Positions 1-7,293 of a stretch of DNA of 64,000 nt are shown one piece after another. A program made the position numbers and the translations under genes. The notes below the pieces were generated by a model that did not search any database, was not told the DNA's origin, and worked only from the letters and a program-made list of their open reading frames with translations. The DNA lies in assembly GCF_025822245.1 (NCBI RefSeq), contig NZ_JACKTL010000026.1, forward strand, positions 305,296 through 369,295, written 5' to 3'. The number at the start of each line of letters is the position of its first letter. Within the stretch, counting starts at the first letter, position 1. This DNA comes from Mycolicibacterium hodleri. GTDB lineage: Bacteria; Actinomycetota; Actinomycetes; Mycobacteriales; Mycobacteriaceae.

Positions 1-1128
1 CCGGTGGCCAACGGCGACGTCGCCACCGTGGCCGAGGGCGGGACCACGACGATCGTGCTCACCGGCAACGACACCGATGCCGACGGCACCGTCGACGAGT
101 CCACGGTCGTGATCGTCCGGCAACCCACGGCCGGCACCGTCACCGTCAACCCGAACGGCACCGTCACCTACGCCTCGAACGGCGCCGAGGTCACCTCCGA
201 CAACTTCACCTATACCGTCAAGGACGACGCCGGACTGACCAGCAACGCCGCGACCGTGACCATCACCCCGGTCAACGACCCACCGGTGACGACCCCCGAC
301 ACCTACACCGTCGCCAAGGGTGGCACGCTCACCGTCGCCGCCCCCGGAGTGCTCGGCAACGACAGTGACGTCGACGGTCCGAATCTGTTCATCATCGACG
401 GAACCGGCGTGACGCATGGCTCGTTGGAGCTGCTCTCCGACGGCTCCTTCACCTACATCCCGGCGGCGTACTACGTCGGCTCCGACTCGTTCACCTATCA
501 AGTCACCGACGGAATCGCCGTCTCCGCACCGGTGACCGTGAGCATCACCGTCACCGGAGTCAACGAGCCACCCGTCGGAAACGAGGACTTCTACTCACTC
601 GCGGAGGATGGCACGCTCACCATCGGCGCTCCGGGCGTACTAGCCAACGACACCGACGCCGACAGCCCAGACTTGTTCGTCTCGGCGGCAACCGGCACGG
701 CGTTTGGTGGGTTGGAGGTGCGCTCCGACGGCTCCTTCACCTACACCCCGGCGGCCAACTACAACGGTGCCGACTCGTTCACCTACCAAGTGTCCGACGG
801 CAGTACGTCCTCGGCTCCGGTCACCGTGACCATCAGCATCAGTTCGGTCAACGATGCGCCAGTCGTCGCCGACGACACCATTCCCTTCCCGAAGAACGGA
901 TTCATCGGCTTCAGCCTGGCCAACAGATCCTCCGATGCCGACGGCGACACGCTGGTCGGCACACTGATCACCGGTACGCAGCACGGGAAGTTGTTCTTCG
1001 ACGGCAACCAACTGGCATTCAGCTACATGCCCACCAAGGACTTCACCGGCGAAGATTCCTTCACCTACAAAGTGAACGACGGAACCGTCGACAGCAACGT
1101 CGCGACCGTGAAGTTGGTCGTCACCTAG
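1..1128 (+). CDS. Tandem Ig/cadherin-like repeat surface protein, C-terminal part (5' truncated)
   Basis: The reading frame is already open at base 1, so this is the end of a longer protein. About 374 residues are visible, made of four tandem beta-sandwich repeats of roughly 90-95 residues. Repeats 2 and 3 share the layout 'PGVLxNDxDxD' near the start and 'FTYxPAAxYxGxDSFTYQV' near the end. Repeats 1 and 4 are more diverged. The acidic NDxDxDG loops look like calcium sites of cadherin/VCBS-type (tandem-95 or Big_9-like) domains. There is no LPXTG signal, C-terminal membrane helix or other anchor; the chain stops after the last strand. By family knowledge such proteins are large, secreted or cell-surface adhesin-like proteins. 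The substrate or partner cannot be read from this fragment, and the signal peptide, if any, lies outside the window. Confidence 0.8.
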   Translation, partial: PVANGDVATVAEGGTTTIVLTGNDTDADGTVDESTVVIVRQPTAGTVTVNPNGTVTYASNGAEVTSDNFTYTVKDDAGLTSNAATVTITPVNDPPVTTPDTYTVAKGGTLTVAAPGVLGNDSDVDGPNLFIIDGTGVTHGSLELLSDGSFTYIPAAYYVGSDSFTYQVTDGIAVSAPVTVSITVTGVNEPPVGNEDFYSLAEDGTLTIGAPGVLANDTDADSPDLFVSAATGTAFGGLEVRSDGSFTYTPAANYNGADSFTYQVSDGSTSSAPVTVTISISSVNDAPVVADDTIPFPKNGFIGFSLANRSSDADGDTLVGTLITGTQHGKLFFDGNQLAFSYMPTKDFTGEDSFTYKVNDGTVDSNVATVKLVVT

Positions 1129-1156
1129 CCGGGCGCGCGCATTGGGACACTGGGGT

Positions 1157-1990
1157 GTGAGCAACAGTGAACCGCTGCTGGGCCCGGGCCTCGTCGTCGT
1201 GTGTGTCGTCATGGCGGTGGCGGCGGGACTCGTCTCGAAGTTCGTCCTCAGAGGCTCCTGGTGGCCCGTACCAGGCGCCGCCGTCCGTGCGGCGGTGCAG
1301 CTGGCGGCCGTCGCCACCGTGCTGGCCGCGGCGATGTCACGATTGTGGTCTTCGGTGCTGGTGCTGATGGTGATGTTCGCGGTGGCTGCGGTGACGGCGG
1401 CCCGCCGTAGCGAAGCCGACCGCGGATCGCTGTGGCTGGCGCTGTCGCTCGCGGTCGGGATGTCCGCGGTCATACCGCTTCTGCTTCTTGCCGGGGTGGT
1501 GCCGTTGACCGGGGTTGCGCTCGTTCCGGTGTTCGGAATCGTGCTTGGCGGCACGATGACCGCCGCGGCGGTGGCTGCCCGCCGCGCACTCGACGCGTTG
1601 AGCCTACGTTCAGGGGAAGTCGAGGCGGCGCTGAGTCTTGGTCTGTCCGAGCGTGACTCGCGGATGGAGGTGATCGAGCGGCCGCTCTCCGATGCGCTGC
1701 TTCCCAACCTGGATCAAGCTCGCACGGCCGGTTTGGTGACGCTGCCCGGCGCGTTCGTGGGTGTCTTGTTGGCGACGGGGTCCGCGGCGCAGGCCGGCGC
1801 GGTCCAGGTGATGGTGTTGGTCTCTCTTCTGCTCGCGCAAGCGTGCGGTGTTGCGGTCACCGGTGAACTGGTGGCGCGCGGCCGGATTGCGCGCTCCGAG
1901 CCAGTCGTGTCGCAATCCCACGGGTGGGGCGCGGCTGCCGGTCGGCTCGCGTCAATCATTCACCGCCGACGGGGTGAGCCCCGGGCTTAG
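1157..1990 (+). CDS. FetB/UPF0014-family ABC transporter permease
   Basis: Integral membrane protein of about 277 residues with roughly seven hydrophobic segments. It matches the UPF0014/FetB (YbbM) permease family, whose characterised member FetAB exports iron in E. coli. The family core is present: an arginine-rich 'RxSEADR' stretch, 'GEVEAALSLG' in the middle, then 'GLVTLPGAFVG' and 'AGAVQVMVLVSLLLAQ' before the last helix. I chose the GTG at 1157 because the upstream TTG at 1142 adds only five residues. The usual ATPase partner (FetA) is absent on either side, so the permease is an orphan here and its partner must be elsewhere. Iron or another metal as substrate is inference from family. 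Confidence 0.8.
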   Translation: MSNSEPLLGPGLVVVCVVMAVAAGLVSKFVLRGSWWPVPGAAVRAAVQLAAVATVLAAAMSRLWSSVLVLMVMFAVAAVTAARRSEADRGSLWLALSLAVGMSAVIPLLLLAGVVPLTGVALVPVFGIVLGGTMTAAAVAARRALDALSLRSGEVEAALSLGLSERDSRMEVIERPLSDALLPNLDQARTAGLVTLPGAFVGVLLATGSAAQAGAVQVMVLVSLLLAQACGVAVTGELVARGRIARSEPVVSQSHGWGAAAGRLASIIHRRRGEPRA

Positions 1991-2038
1991 CCGCTACCGC
2001 CGGATCCGCCGCGGGCGTCGACTGACCCGTGTGAATCG

Positions 2039-2341
2039 TCACCGCCGTGGTGACCCGCTTTCACGCTGGCTGTGGTCATCGCCGCCGCGGTGATGCGTGA
2101 CGCCATGTTCGGATCCCGCGACGAACCCCGCGGCGAACGCGAACCCGATGATGATTGTCGTCGCCGCAACCGACATCAGAATGGCGGTCACCTGACCGAG
2201 TTGCCGCCGGGGTCTGACGTGGTACCCGCGCGACAACGCCGGTGTCGAAGACCGTTCATCCGTCGGTATTTCATCGTCTGAGACGTATGGCGGCGTCGGC
2301 GACGTGTCGTCGTGTGGCAGTCGGTCGGTGCGTTCTGACAC
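2039..2341 (-). CDS. Small single-pass membrane protein, function unknown
   Basis: Encodes 100 residues: a charged, proline/threonine-rich N-terminal half, one hydrophobic helix at about residues 50-75, and a short histidine/arginine-rich tail. The start is a GTG at 2341. It lies 30 bp downstream of the COG4705 membrane-protein gene on the same strand, so it is probably the second gene of that transcript and under the same box at 3631-3648. I recognise no family. The single-helix topology and low-complexity ends make it a plausible accessory subunit or a small envelope protein; this is inference only. Confidence 0.5.
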   Translation of the reverse strand: MSERTDRLPHDDTSPTPPYVSDDEIPTDERSSTPALSRGYHVRPRRQLGQVTAILMSVAATTIIIGFAFAAGFVAGSEHGVTHHRGGDDHSQRESGSPRR

Positions 2342-2371
2342 TTCGATTCGTCCGCTCGTCGAGGTGCTGGG

Positions 2372-3607
2372 CTACACCAGTGCAGTCAGCAGGTCGTCGA
2401 GGGCGTGTGTCTCGGTGGCGGGATCGGGACTGGCGGCCCGGATCGAGGTGAGCACGGCGTCGATGCGGCCGTCGACGGCCGTCCAGGTGTCTTCGTCCAT
2501 CGGCTCGAGTGTGGGTTGCGCTTGGTCCCAGGCGGTTTCGAGGTTCTCGGCACTGGCCGTCGCGCCTGCTTGATCACCTGCCTTCACCTTGATCAGGGTG
2601 TCCAAGGTGATCGTGTGGAGACTTGCGAGGTCGGCAGGAGGGAACTTCGCGGTGGCCTGGCCGGGTGCAATCGCGGTGATCACCGCGGGGCCCTCCGCTC
2701 CAGGGGGTGCGCCGTGGGGTTGGGCGTGGGCCCACCCAAGCAACGCCGAGGCGGCGACGGCAACCACGGCGAAATAGGCCAGCATCACCCTCTCGTGACC
2801 GGGGTTGGCCGCCTGGGGTGGGTTGGTCTCCTCGATCACGTCAGCGTGGGTGACCGTGAGGTAGATGACGGTGGCGAGAATCGCCGCCAAGAAGATCACG
2901 CTGGTGATGGCGACGCCGAGCCCGAGACCATGCTCATCAGCCGAAAAGCCGAGCCAGTCACCCAGGTTGGCGCCGAGTGGGCGCGTGAGGATGTAGGCGA
3001 GCCAAAACGACAGAACCGCATTGGCGCCGAGTTTCCAGCCGACGGCGACGGCGACGATCAGTCCGACGGGCAGGAGAACCGCGATGCCGGGGCTCCAGCC
3101 GGTGAGCTCCAGGGTCCAGTCGCCCGCAGCGGTGCCGAGGGCGAACGTGACGAGGATCGCCAGCCAGTAGAACAATTCGCGAGGCATGGTGGTGATGCTG
3201 TGGATCGACAGCGTACGTTCCTTGGCCCACCACACCCCGAACACGACTGCCAACGTCGCGGCGAACACACTCGTACTCAAGGCAAGTGCTACGCCGAGAT
3301 CGTCGGTGAGGATGTCGGTGTAAAGCGTGCCGGTCACGCTGACGAGGACGACCGTCAACCAGTAGACGAACGGTTTGTACCGGTCCAGGGTCAACTGCCA
3401 CCCCAGGACGACGGCCAGCACGACGGTGAACATGATCGCCGTGACGTTCAGTCCGACACCGAGGCTCGCGTTGATCCAGTCGGCGAAACTCTCCCCCACG
3501 GTCGTGCACAACACCTTGATCACCCAGAACCACACGGTGATCTCCGGCACCTTGCTCAGCACGTGGCGGCGCGTCGTGGCCTCCGCCGATCTCGTTGTCT
3601 CGCTCAC
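2372..3607 (-). CDS. COG4705-type multipass membrane-anchored protein
   Basis: About 411 residues. After a short cytoplasmic N-terminus it carries the duplicated membrane core typical of COG4705 proteins: 'KVPEITVWFWVIKVLCTTVG' begins the first half, and a related 'TMPRELFYWLAILVTFALGT' begins the second, each followed by three to four helices. The last ~100 residues form a hydrophilic helical domain, rich in Ala/Glu/Asp, that is not part of the membrane core. I use the GTG at 3607 (MSETTR...) because the frame upstream of it is arginine-rich and non-native. Biochemical function is unknown. In other genomes I recall such genes next to two-component systems, which fits the kinase and regulator here. 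A PhoP-like box lies 24 bp upstream of the start. Confidence 0.75.
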   Translation of the reverse strand: MSETTRSAEATTRRHVLSKVPEITVWFWVIKVLCTTVGESFADWINASLGVGLNVTAIMFTVVLAVVLGWQLTLDRYKPFVYWLTVVLVSVTGTLYTDILTDDLGVALALSTSVFAATLAVVFGVWWAKERTLSIHSITTMPRELFYWLAILVTFALGTAAGDWTLELTGWSPGIAVLLPVGLIVAVAVGWKLGANAVLSFWLAYILTRPLGANLGDWLGFSADEHGLGLGVAITSVIFLAAILATVIYLTVTHADVIEETNPPQAANPGHERVMLAYFAVVAVAASALLGWAHAQPHGAPPGAEGPAVITAIAPGQATAKFPPADLASLHTITLDTLIKVKAGDQAGATASAENLETAWDQAQPTLEPMDEDTWTAVDGRIDAVLTSIRAASPDPATETHALDDLLTALV

Positions 3608-3630
3608 GAATCGGAAACGTACGGACACGT

Positions 3631-3648
3631 CGCTGAGACGCCGCTGAG
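3631..3648 (-). promoter_or_regulatory. PhoP-like direct-repeat box A, upstream of the COG4705 gene
   Basis: On the plus strand CGCTGAG occurs twice with a 4-bp spacer (3631-3637 and 3642-3648), giving an 11-bp period. Read in the direction of the COG4705 gene it is TCTCAGC-GGCG-TCTCAGC (frame shifted by one base). This is the layout of mycobacterial PhoP boxes (TCACAGC-N4-TCACAGC), bound by OmpR/PhoP-family response regulators. It ends 24 bp before the GTG start at 3607. Confidence 0.6.
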
Positions 3649-3668
3649 AAGAGTCGGTCCGATGGGTC

Positions 3669-3686
3669 CTCAGCGTGATCACAGGG
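3669..3686 (+). promoter_or_regulatory. PhoP-like direct-repeat box C, upstream of the PAP2-kinase genes
   Basis: In the plus direction the bases read CTCAGCG-TGAT-CACAGGG, or in PhoP-box register CCTCAGC-GTGA-TCACAGG. It has the same 11-bp spacing and orientation relative to its gene as box A has to the COG4705 gene. It ends 21 bp before the ATG at 3708. This favours the ATG at 3708 over the GTG at 3675, which would lie inside the box. Confidence 0.55.
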
Positions 3687-3707
3687 ATCCATCCCGATGC
3701 TGGCGCC

Positions 3708-4448
3708 ATGCATCTGCATCGTCGGGATGACCCTGCACGACAGCTCCAACCACCTGGCGACCGTCGGCCTCGTGCGGCGATCCTCGTACTCGCGTCGACG
3801 ATGTTGTTGCTCTTCCTTGGGTTGGCCGCCGTCGCACACACTGCCGGGGGCGGGACCGCGGTGGATCACGCCGTCCTGGAGTGGATGGTCCATCACCGGG
3901 GCCGGTGGGCGACGACACTGGCGATCGCCGTCACCAACGCCGGCAGTCCGGTCGCGATGGCCCTGCTCGCGGCGCTCGCCGCGGTGCTGCTGTGGCGGCG
4001 ATGTCGCTCGGTGGCCCCTGGCCTCGTCGTGGTCGCTACGTTGGGGGCGGCGACCGGGGTGAGCACGATGACCAAGGCCGTCGTGGCCGCCCGTCGTCCA
4101 CCACGGTCGGTACAGCTGCTGCTCGAGGTGGATCCGACGTTCCCATCGGGACACGTCACGGGAACGTTGGCTCTGGTCGGCATCGTGGCCGTTGTCCTGG
4201 GTCGCGGCGCGAGTGCTGCGGCGCGTTGCCTACTGGTGGCGTGCGTTCTGGTCGCGACGGTCGGCGTCGCGACCACCCGCCTCTATCTCGGTGTGCACTG
4301 GCTGACCGACGTGATCGGCGGGTCGCTGCTCGGTGGACTTGCCGTGCTCGGAGGTTCGGTGGCGCTCGCCACGCTGGCACCGGTGCACGTGCGGGCCGGC
4401 CGGCAACCATGCGAGTCACCCGTCCCGCCGCCGTCGCGGATGGCATGA
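3708..4448 (+). CDS. PAP2-superfamily membrane phosphatase
   Basis: About 246 residues with five to six hydrophobic helices and all three signatures of the PAP2 phosphatase superfamily: motif 1 'KAVVAARRPP' (K-x6-RP), motif 2 'PSGH', and motif 3 'TRLYLGVHWLTDVIGG' with the catalytic histidine. Such enzymes dephosphorylate lipid pyrophosphates or phosphatidic/glycerol phosphates on the outer membrane face. Candidate substrates in a mycobacterium are undecaprenyl or decaprenyl pyrophosphate or phospholipids; the sequence does not decide. The gene is divergent from the COG4705 gene and shares its promoter region with boxes A and C. Its TGA (4446-4448) overlaps an ATG in the histidine kinase frame, so the two are probably co-transcribed. 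Confidence 0.85.
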   Translation: MHLHRRDDPARQLQPPGDRRPRAAILVLASTMLLLFLGLAAVAHTAGGGTAVDHAVLEWMVHHRGRWATTLAIAVTNAGSPVAMALLAALAAVLLWRRCRSVAPGLVVVATLGAATGVSTMTKAVVAARRPPRSVQLLLEVDPTFPSGHVTGTLALVGIVAVVLGRGASAAARCLLVACVLVATVGVATTRLYLGVHWLTDVIGGSLLGGLAVLGGSVALATLAPVHVRAGRQPCESPVPPPSRMA

Positions 4449-4525
4449 TCCGCACAGTCGCGCTGCGACGAATGCGTTCCGTCGAAGCGGAAAGGGACCA
4501 TGCCGACCACCGCGGGGGAGCGCCC

Positions 4526-5947
4526 GTGCCTCACTTGAGACGCCCGGGCACCTGGTGGCGGCCGCGGTACTGGGGAATCTCGGCTCGATCGGCGCTGGTC
4601 GCGGCCACAGTCGTGCTGGTGGCCTTCGTCCTCGCCGGTGCGGGTCTGGCATTCATCCTGTACCGCTCGCTGCTCTCCGGCGTCGACGACGCGGCCGCGG
4701 GCCGGGTCCGGGACATCGTCGCGGCCTTGCAGTTCGACACCGGCCCGGAATTGGACGCTGCACTGATGGCGACCGATCAGCGCATCGTTGCGGTACAGGT
4801 CGTCGACGCATCGGGAACCGTCATCAAGCGTTCGGCGTCAGCACCCGATGCACCGCTCGTCGACGTGGCCGCCTTTGGTAGCGGCCTGCGAACCGGGTTG
4901 TCGGATCACGCCTCCCGCGACGGGGACATGCGCATCAGCGGTGACACCGTCGACGCCATGGGCGGTCGGTACACCATCCTCGTCGGGGCGGGCAGCGAAG
5001 GCGTGGAGTCGACCGTCAAGACCGTCCTGGTCTTGCTCATGGGTGCGGCGCCGATCGTCACCGTGGTCTCGGCGGCGGTCACCTATGGCTTGGTGGGACG
5101 CTCGCTTCTCTCCGTGGACGCGATTCGCGCACGGGTCGCCGAGATCAGCACCTCGGACCTCGCCGAGCGCGTTCCCGTGCCGACCAATTACGACGAGATT
5201 TCCGCACTCGCGGTCACCATGAACGAAATGTTGGCCCGCATCGAGTCCGGCCACGACACCCAGCGCCGCTTCGTCGGCGACGCGTCCCACGAACTGCGTA
5301 GTCCCGTTGCTGCCATCCTCTCAGCACTCGACGTCGCGCAAGCGCACCCGGAACTTCTCAACGACGAATTCGCGTCGGCCACCTTGCGCCCCGAGGCGCA
5401 GCGGATGGAGTCCCTCGTCGAAGACCTCCTCTTGCTCGCTCGTGCCGATGAACGCGGACTAGCGTTGCAGCGCAGAGACGTCGACCTGGACGACATCGCA
5501 TCGAACGAGATGGGACGTCTCCTCAGGAGGACGACGATGACCGTCGACGCCGACTTGGCGCCGACGCGTCTCGTCGGCGATCCCAGCGGACTTTCCCGCG
5601 TCCTGCGCAACCTCCTCGACAACGCAGCGAGGCACGCCACGTCGCTGGTGGAACTGAGGGTCCATGGCGATGGGAGCAACGCCGTGGTGACCGTCGGCGA
5701 CGACGGTCCCGGCATCCCGGAGGCGGAGCGAGAACGCGTGTTCGACCGGTTCGTGCGACTGGACTCCGACCGGTCTCGACGCGGCGGCGGAGCCGGATTG
5801 GGGCTTGCCATTGTCTCGGAAGTGGTTGCTGCACATGGCGGCAACGTCACGATCGAAGACCGGCCCGGGGGAGGTGCGCTATTCGTGGTGCAACTGCCGC
5901 TGGTCAGCGTCGCCGACGGCTCGTACGACGCGGGTGGCCGCGGTTGA
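4526..5947 (+). CDS. Sensor histidine kinase (HAMP-HisKA-HATPase)
   Basis: From the GTG at 4526 the protein has 473 residues: a first transmembrane helix (about 20-46), an extracytoplasmic sensor of about 120 residues, a second helix ('VLVLLMGAAPIVTVV'), a HAMP linker, the H-box 'FVGDASHELRSPVAAI' with phospho-acceptor His255, the N-box 'RVLRNLLDNAARHA', G1 'DDGPGIPE' and G2 'GGGAGLGLAIV'. All catalytic motifs are intact. I chose 4526 because it has a strong GGGGGAG ribosome site 5 bp upstream. The alternative ATG at 4445 overlaps the PAP2 stop (ATGA) and would add 27 poorly folded-looking residues. The kinase gene runs convergently into the response regulator gene; the stops are 16 bp apart. 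The pair presumably works together. Confidence 0.9.
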   Translation: MPHLRRPGTWWRPRYWGISARSALVAATVVLVAFVLAGAGLAFILYRSLLSGVDDAAAGRVRDIVAALQFDTGPELDAALMATDQRIVAVQVVDASGTVIKRSASAPDAPLVDVAAFGSGLRTGLSDHASRDGDMRISGDTVDAMGGRYTILVGAGSEGVESTVKTVLVLLMGAAPIVTVVSAAVTYGLVGRSLLSVDAIRARVAEISTSDLAERVPVPTNYDEISALAVTMNEMLARIESGHDTQRRFVGDASHELRSPVAAILSALDVAQAHPELLNDEFASATLRPEAQRMESLVEDLLLLARADERGLALQRRDVDLDDIASNEMGRLLRRTTMTVDADLAPTRLVGDPSGLSRVLRNLLDNAARHATSLVELRVHGDGSNAVVTVGDDGPGIPEAERERVFDRFVRLDSDRSRRGGGAGLGLAIVSEVVAAHGGNVTIEDRPGGGALFVVQLPLVSVADGSYDAGGRG

Positions 5948-5963
5948 GGCATGGCCGGATCTG

Positions 5964-6653
5964 TCAGCTTTCGGTGACGAACTCTCCGGAGTCCAACCGG
6001 TATCCGGCTCCGCGGACCGTCTGAATCGTGTTGGTGCCGAATGGCGTGTCGATCTTGCGGCGAACGTAACCTAATTACACCTCTACCACGTTGTCCGGAC
6101 CGGCGTAATGAGCGTCCCAGACGTGCTGCAGCATGTCGTTCTTGGTGACGACGGTGTCCTTGTGGCGCATAAGGTATTCGAGCACGCCGTACTCGCGTGG
6201 CGTCAGCTCTATCGGCGTGGAATCGCGCTCCACGACCCGTCGTGCCGGATCGAGGGTGAGGGTACCCGCGGTCAAGATGACCGGACGCTGCGGCGCGCCG
6301 CGACGCAGCAGGGCGCGCAGTCGCGCCAGCAGCACGATGAACGCGGCGGGCTTGCTGAGATAGTCGTCTGCGCCGAGATCGAAGGCATCGGTTTGGTCGT
6401 AGTCACCGTCCTTGGCGGTCAGCATCAAGACGGGCGTCCACACCTCACGGGCACGCAGCTTGCGCAGTACCTCATAACCGTTCAGGCCCGGCAGCATGAT
6501 GTCCAGGACGATGACGTCGAACGTGTTCTCGGTTGCCTCCCAGAGGCCGTCGACGCCGTTGTCGGCGTGGACGACCACGAACCCCTCCGCGCGTAGGCCC
6601 ATGGTGAGGGTGGCGGCGAACCGCGGTTCGTCCTCGACGATCAAGACCTTCAC
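5964..6653 (-). pseudogene. OmpR/PhoP-family response regulator interrupted by an in-frame TAA
   Basis: The receiver domain is complete: acidic pocket 'VEDE' (7-9), phospho-acceptor Asp51 in 'VLDIMLPG', and the Lys in 'SKP'. It is followed by a winged-helix domain ('LTPREYGVLEYLMRHKDTVV...'). Translation from the ATG at 6653 stops at a TAA at 6077-6075 after 192 residues. The frame then continues without any indel as 'LGYVRRKIDTPFGTN' and 'TIQTVRGAGYRL', the canonical end of the wing, to a TGA at 5966-5964 (230 codons in all, the normal family length). The codons TAA-TTA stand where the family usually has Tyr-Val. If the stop is real, the wing and last strand of the DNA-binding domain are lost. 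'SKPAAF' instead of the common 'TKPFSF' is also slightly unusual. The downstream frame is preserved, so the lesion is recent, a sequencing error, or read through. Confidence 0.8.
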
Positions 6654-6769
6654 GGGTGCTCATCCTTCCCGCGTTGAGCGAGGGTTTCCAGGGGCAGCGG
6701 CGATGAGGCCGCGACCGGGCGCGTCAGGGGGAGGACGCGTCGGCCGCGGCCGGCCATCGTGGAAGCCGG

Positions 6770-7045
6770 CTACCGGGTCGGCGGTGCGGGCGCTGGGGTC
6801 GAGTCCGGGGTGTCGCCCGGCTCGGGCAGATCGGGCTGACCCGGCACGTCGGGGGCGTCGGCCGCGTCAGGGGTGTCGCCGGGTTCTGGGATGTCTGGCA
6901 CCCCCGGCGCGTCGGGTGTGTCGGTTGGCGTAGGGCCCTGGGGGAGTGGACCGTTCAACGGATTGGCGGCCGCGACTACCCCCGCGCCGCCGACTAAGAT
7001 GGCTGCCGCCGCGATGCCCGCGGCGATTACGTGGCGTTTACGCAT
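6770..7045 (-). CDS. Proline/aspartate-rich secreted protein
   Basis: Ninety-one residues: basic start (MRKRH), a hydrophobic alanine-rich segment to about residue 27 that looks like a signal peptide or N-terminal anchor ('AAGIAAAAILVGGAGVVAAA'), then an extended region of Pro, Asp, Gly and Thr in imperfect repeats such as 'PDIPEPGDTPDAADAP' and 'PDLPEPGDTPD'. The start ATG at 7045 has a clear GAAAGGAG ribosome site. It lies 116 bp upstream of the response regulator gene on the same strand, so the two may share a transcript. A PhoP-like box sits at 7111-7128, in front of it. No enzymatic domain is visible; an exported, unstructured cell-wall protein is the best description. Confidence 0.7.
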   Translation of the reverse strand: MRKRHVIAAGIAAAAILVGGAGVVAAANPLNGPLPQGPTPTDTPDAPGVPDIPEPGDTPDAADAPDVPGQPDLPEPGDTPDSTPAPAPPTR

Positions 7046-7110
7046 GGTGGGTTCTCCTTTCACGCGCCGCCGGGTTGTGCGGCGTCGACCAGACCACCGT
7101 CGCAGCGAGC

Positions 7111-7128
7111 CGCTGTGAGGACGCTGAG
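7111..7128 (-). promoter_or_regulatory. PhoP-like direct-repeat box B, upstream of the secreted-protein/regulator genes
   Basis: Plus strand CGCTGTG-AGGA-CGCTGAG, the same 7-4-7 architecture as boxes A and C. Read toward the gene it is GCTCAGC-GTCC-TCACAGC, whose second half matches the known PhoP half-site TCACAGC exactly. It ends 65 bp before the ATG at 7045. Confidence 0.55.
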
Positions 7129-7293
7129 CCTCCAAGGGCTGATGGGGCGTCCTCCGCATAGCTGGCGCACACTCGCTCTCGCCACGGTCACTTCAGCGAC
7201 GTGGGCAACGTGCCGTGCCCTTCATGCCGCGAGGAGTTGCGCGGTGAGGTCTGGGGCTGGCCCAGTGCTACTGCGTGGACGATGCCGTCGTCG

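Noticed and set aside
640..1707. Long minus-strand frame across the Ig-repeat and FetB genes
   Set aside because: Low-complexity Thr/Ala/Arg translation; it overlaps two recognisable proteins on the plus strand.
3675..3707. GTG at 3675 as the start of the PAP2 gene
   Set aside because: It lies within the PhoP-like box C and adds eleven residues without family similarity; ATG at 3708 is more likely.
2405..3730. A 441-codon open frame on the plus strand opposite the COG4705 gene
   Set aside because: Composition is Arg/Gly/Asp-rich with no family, and it mirrors the codon structure of the real membrane-protein gene on the other strand.
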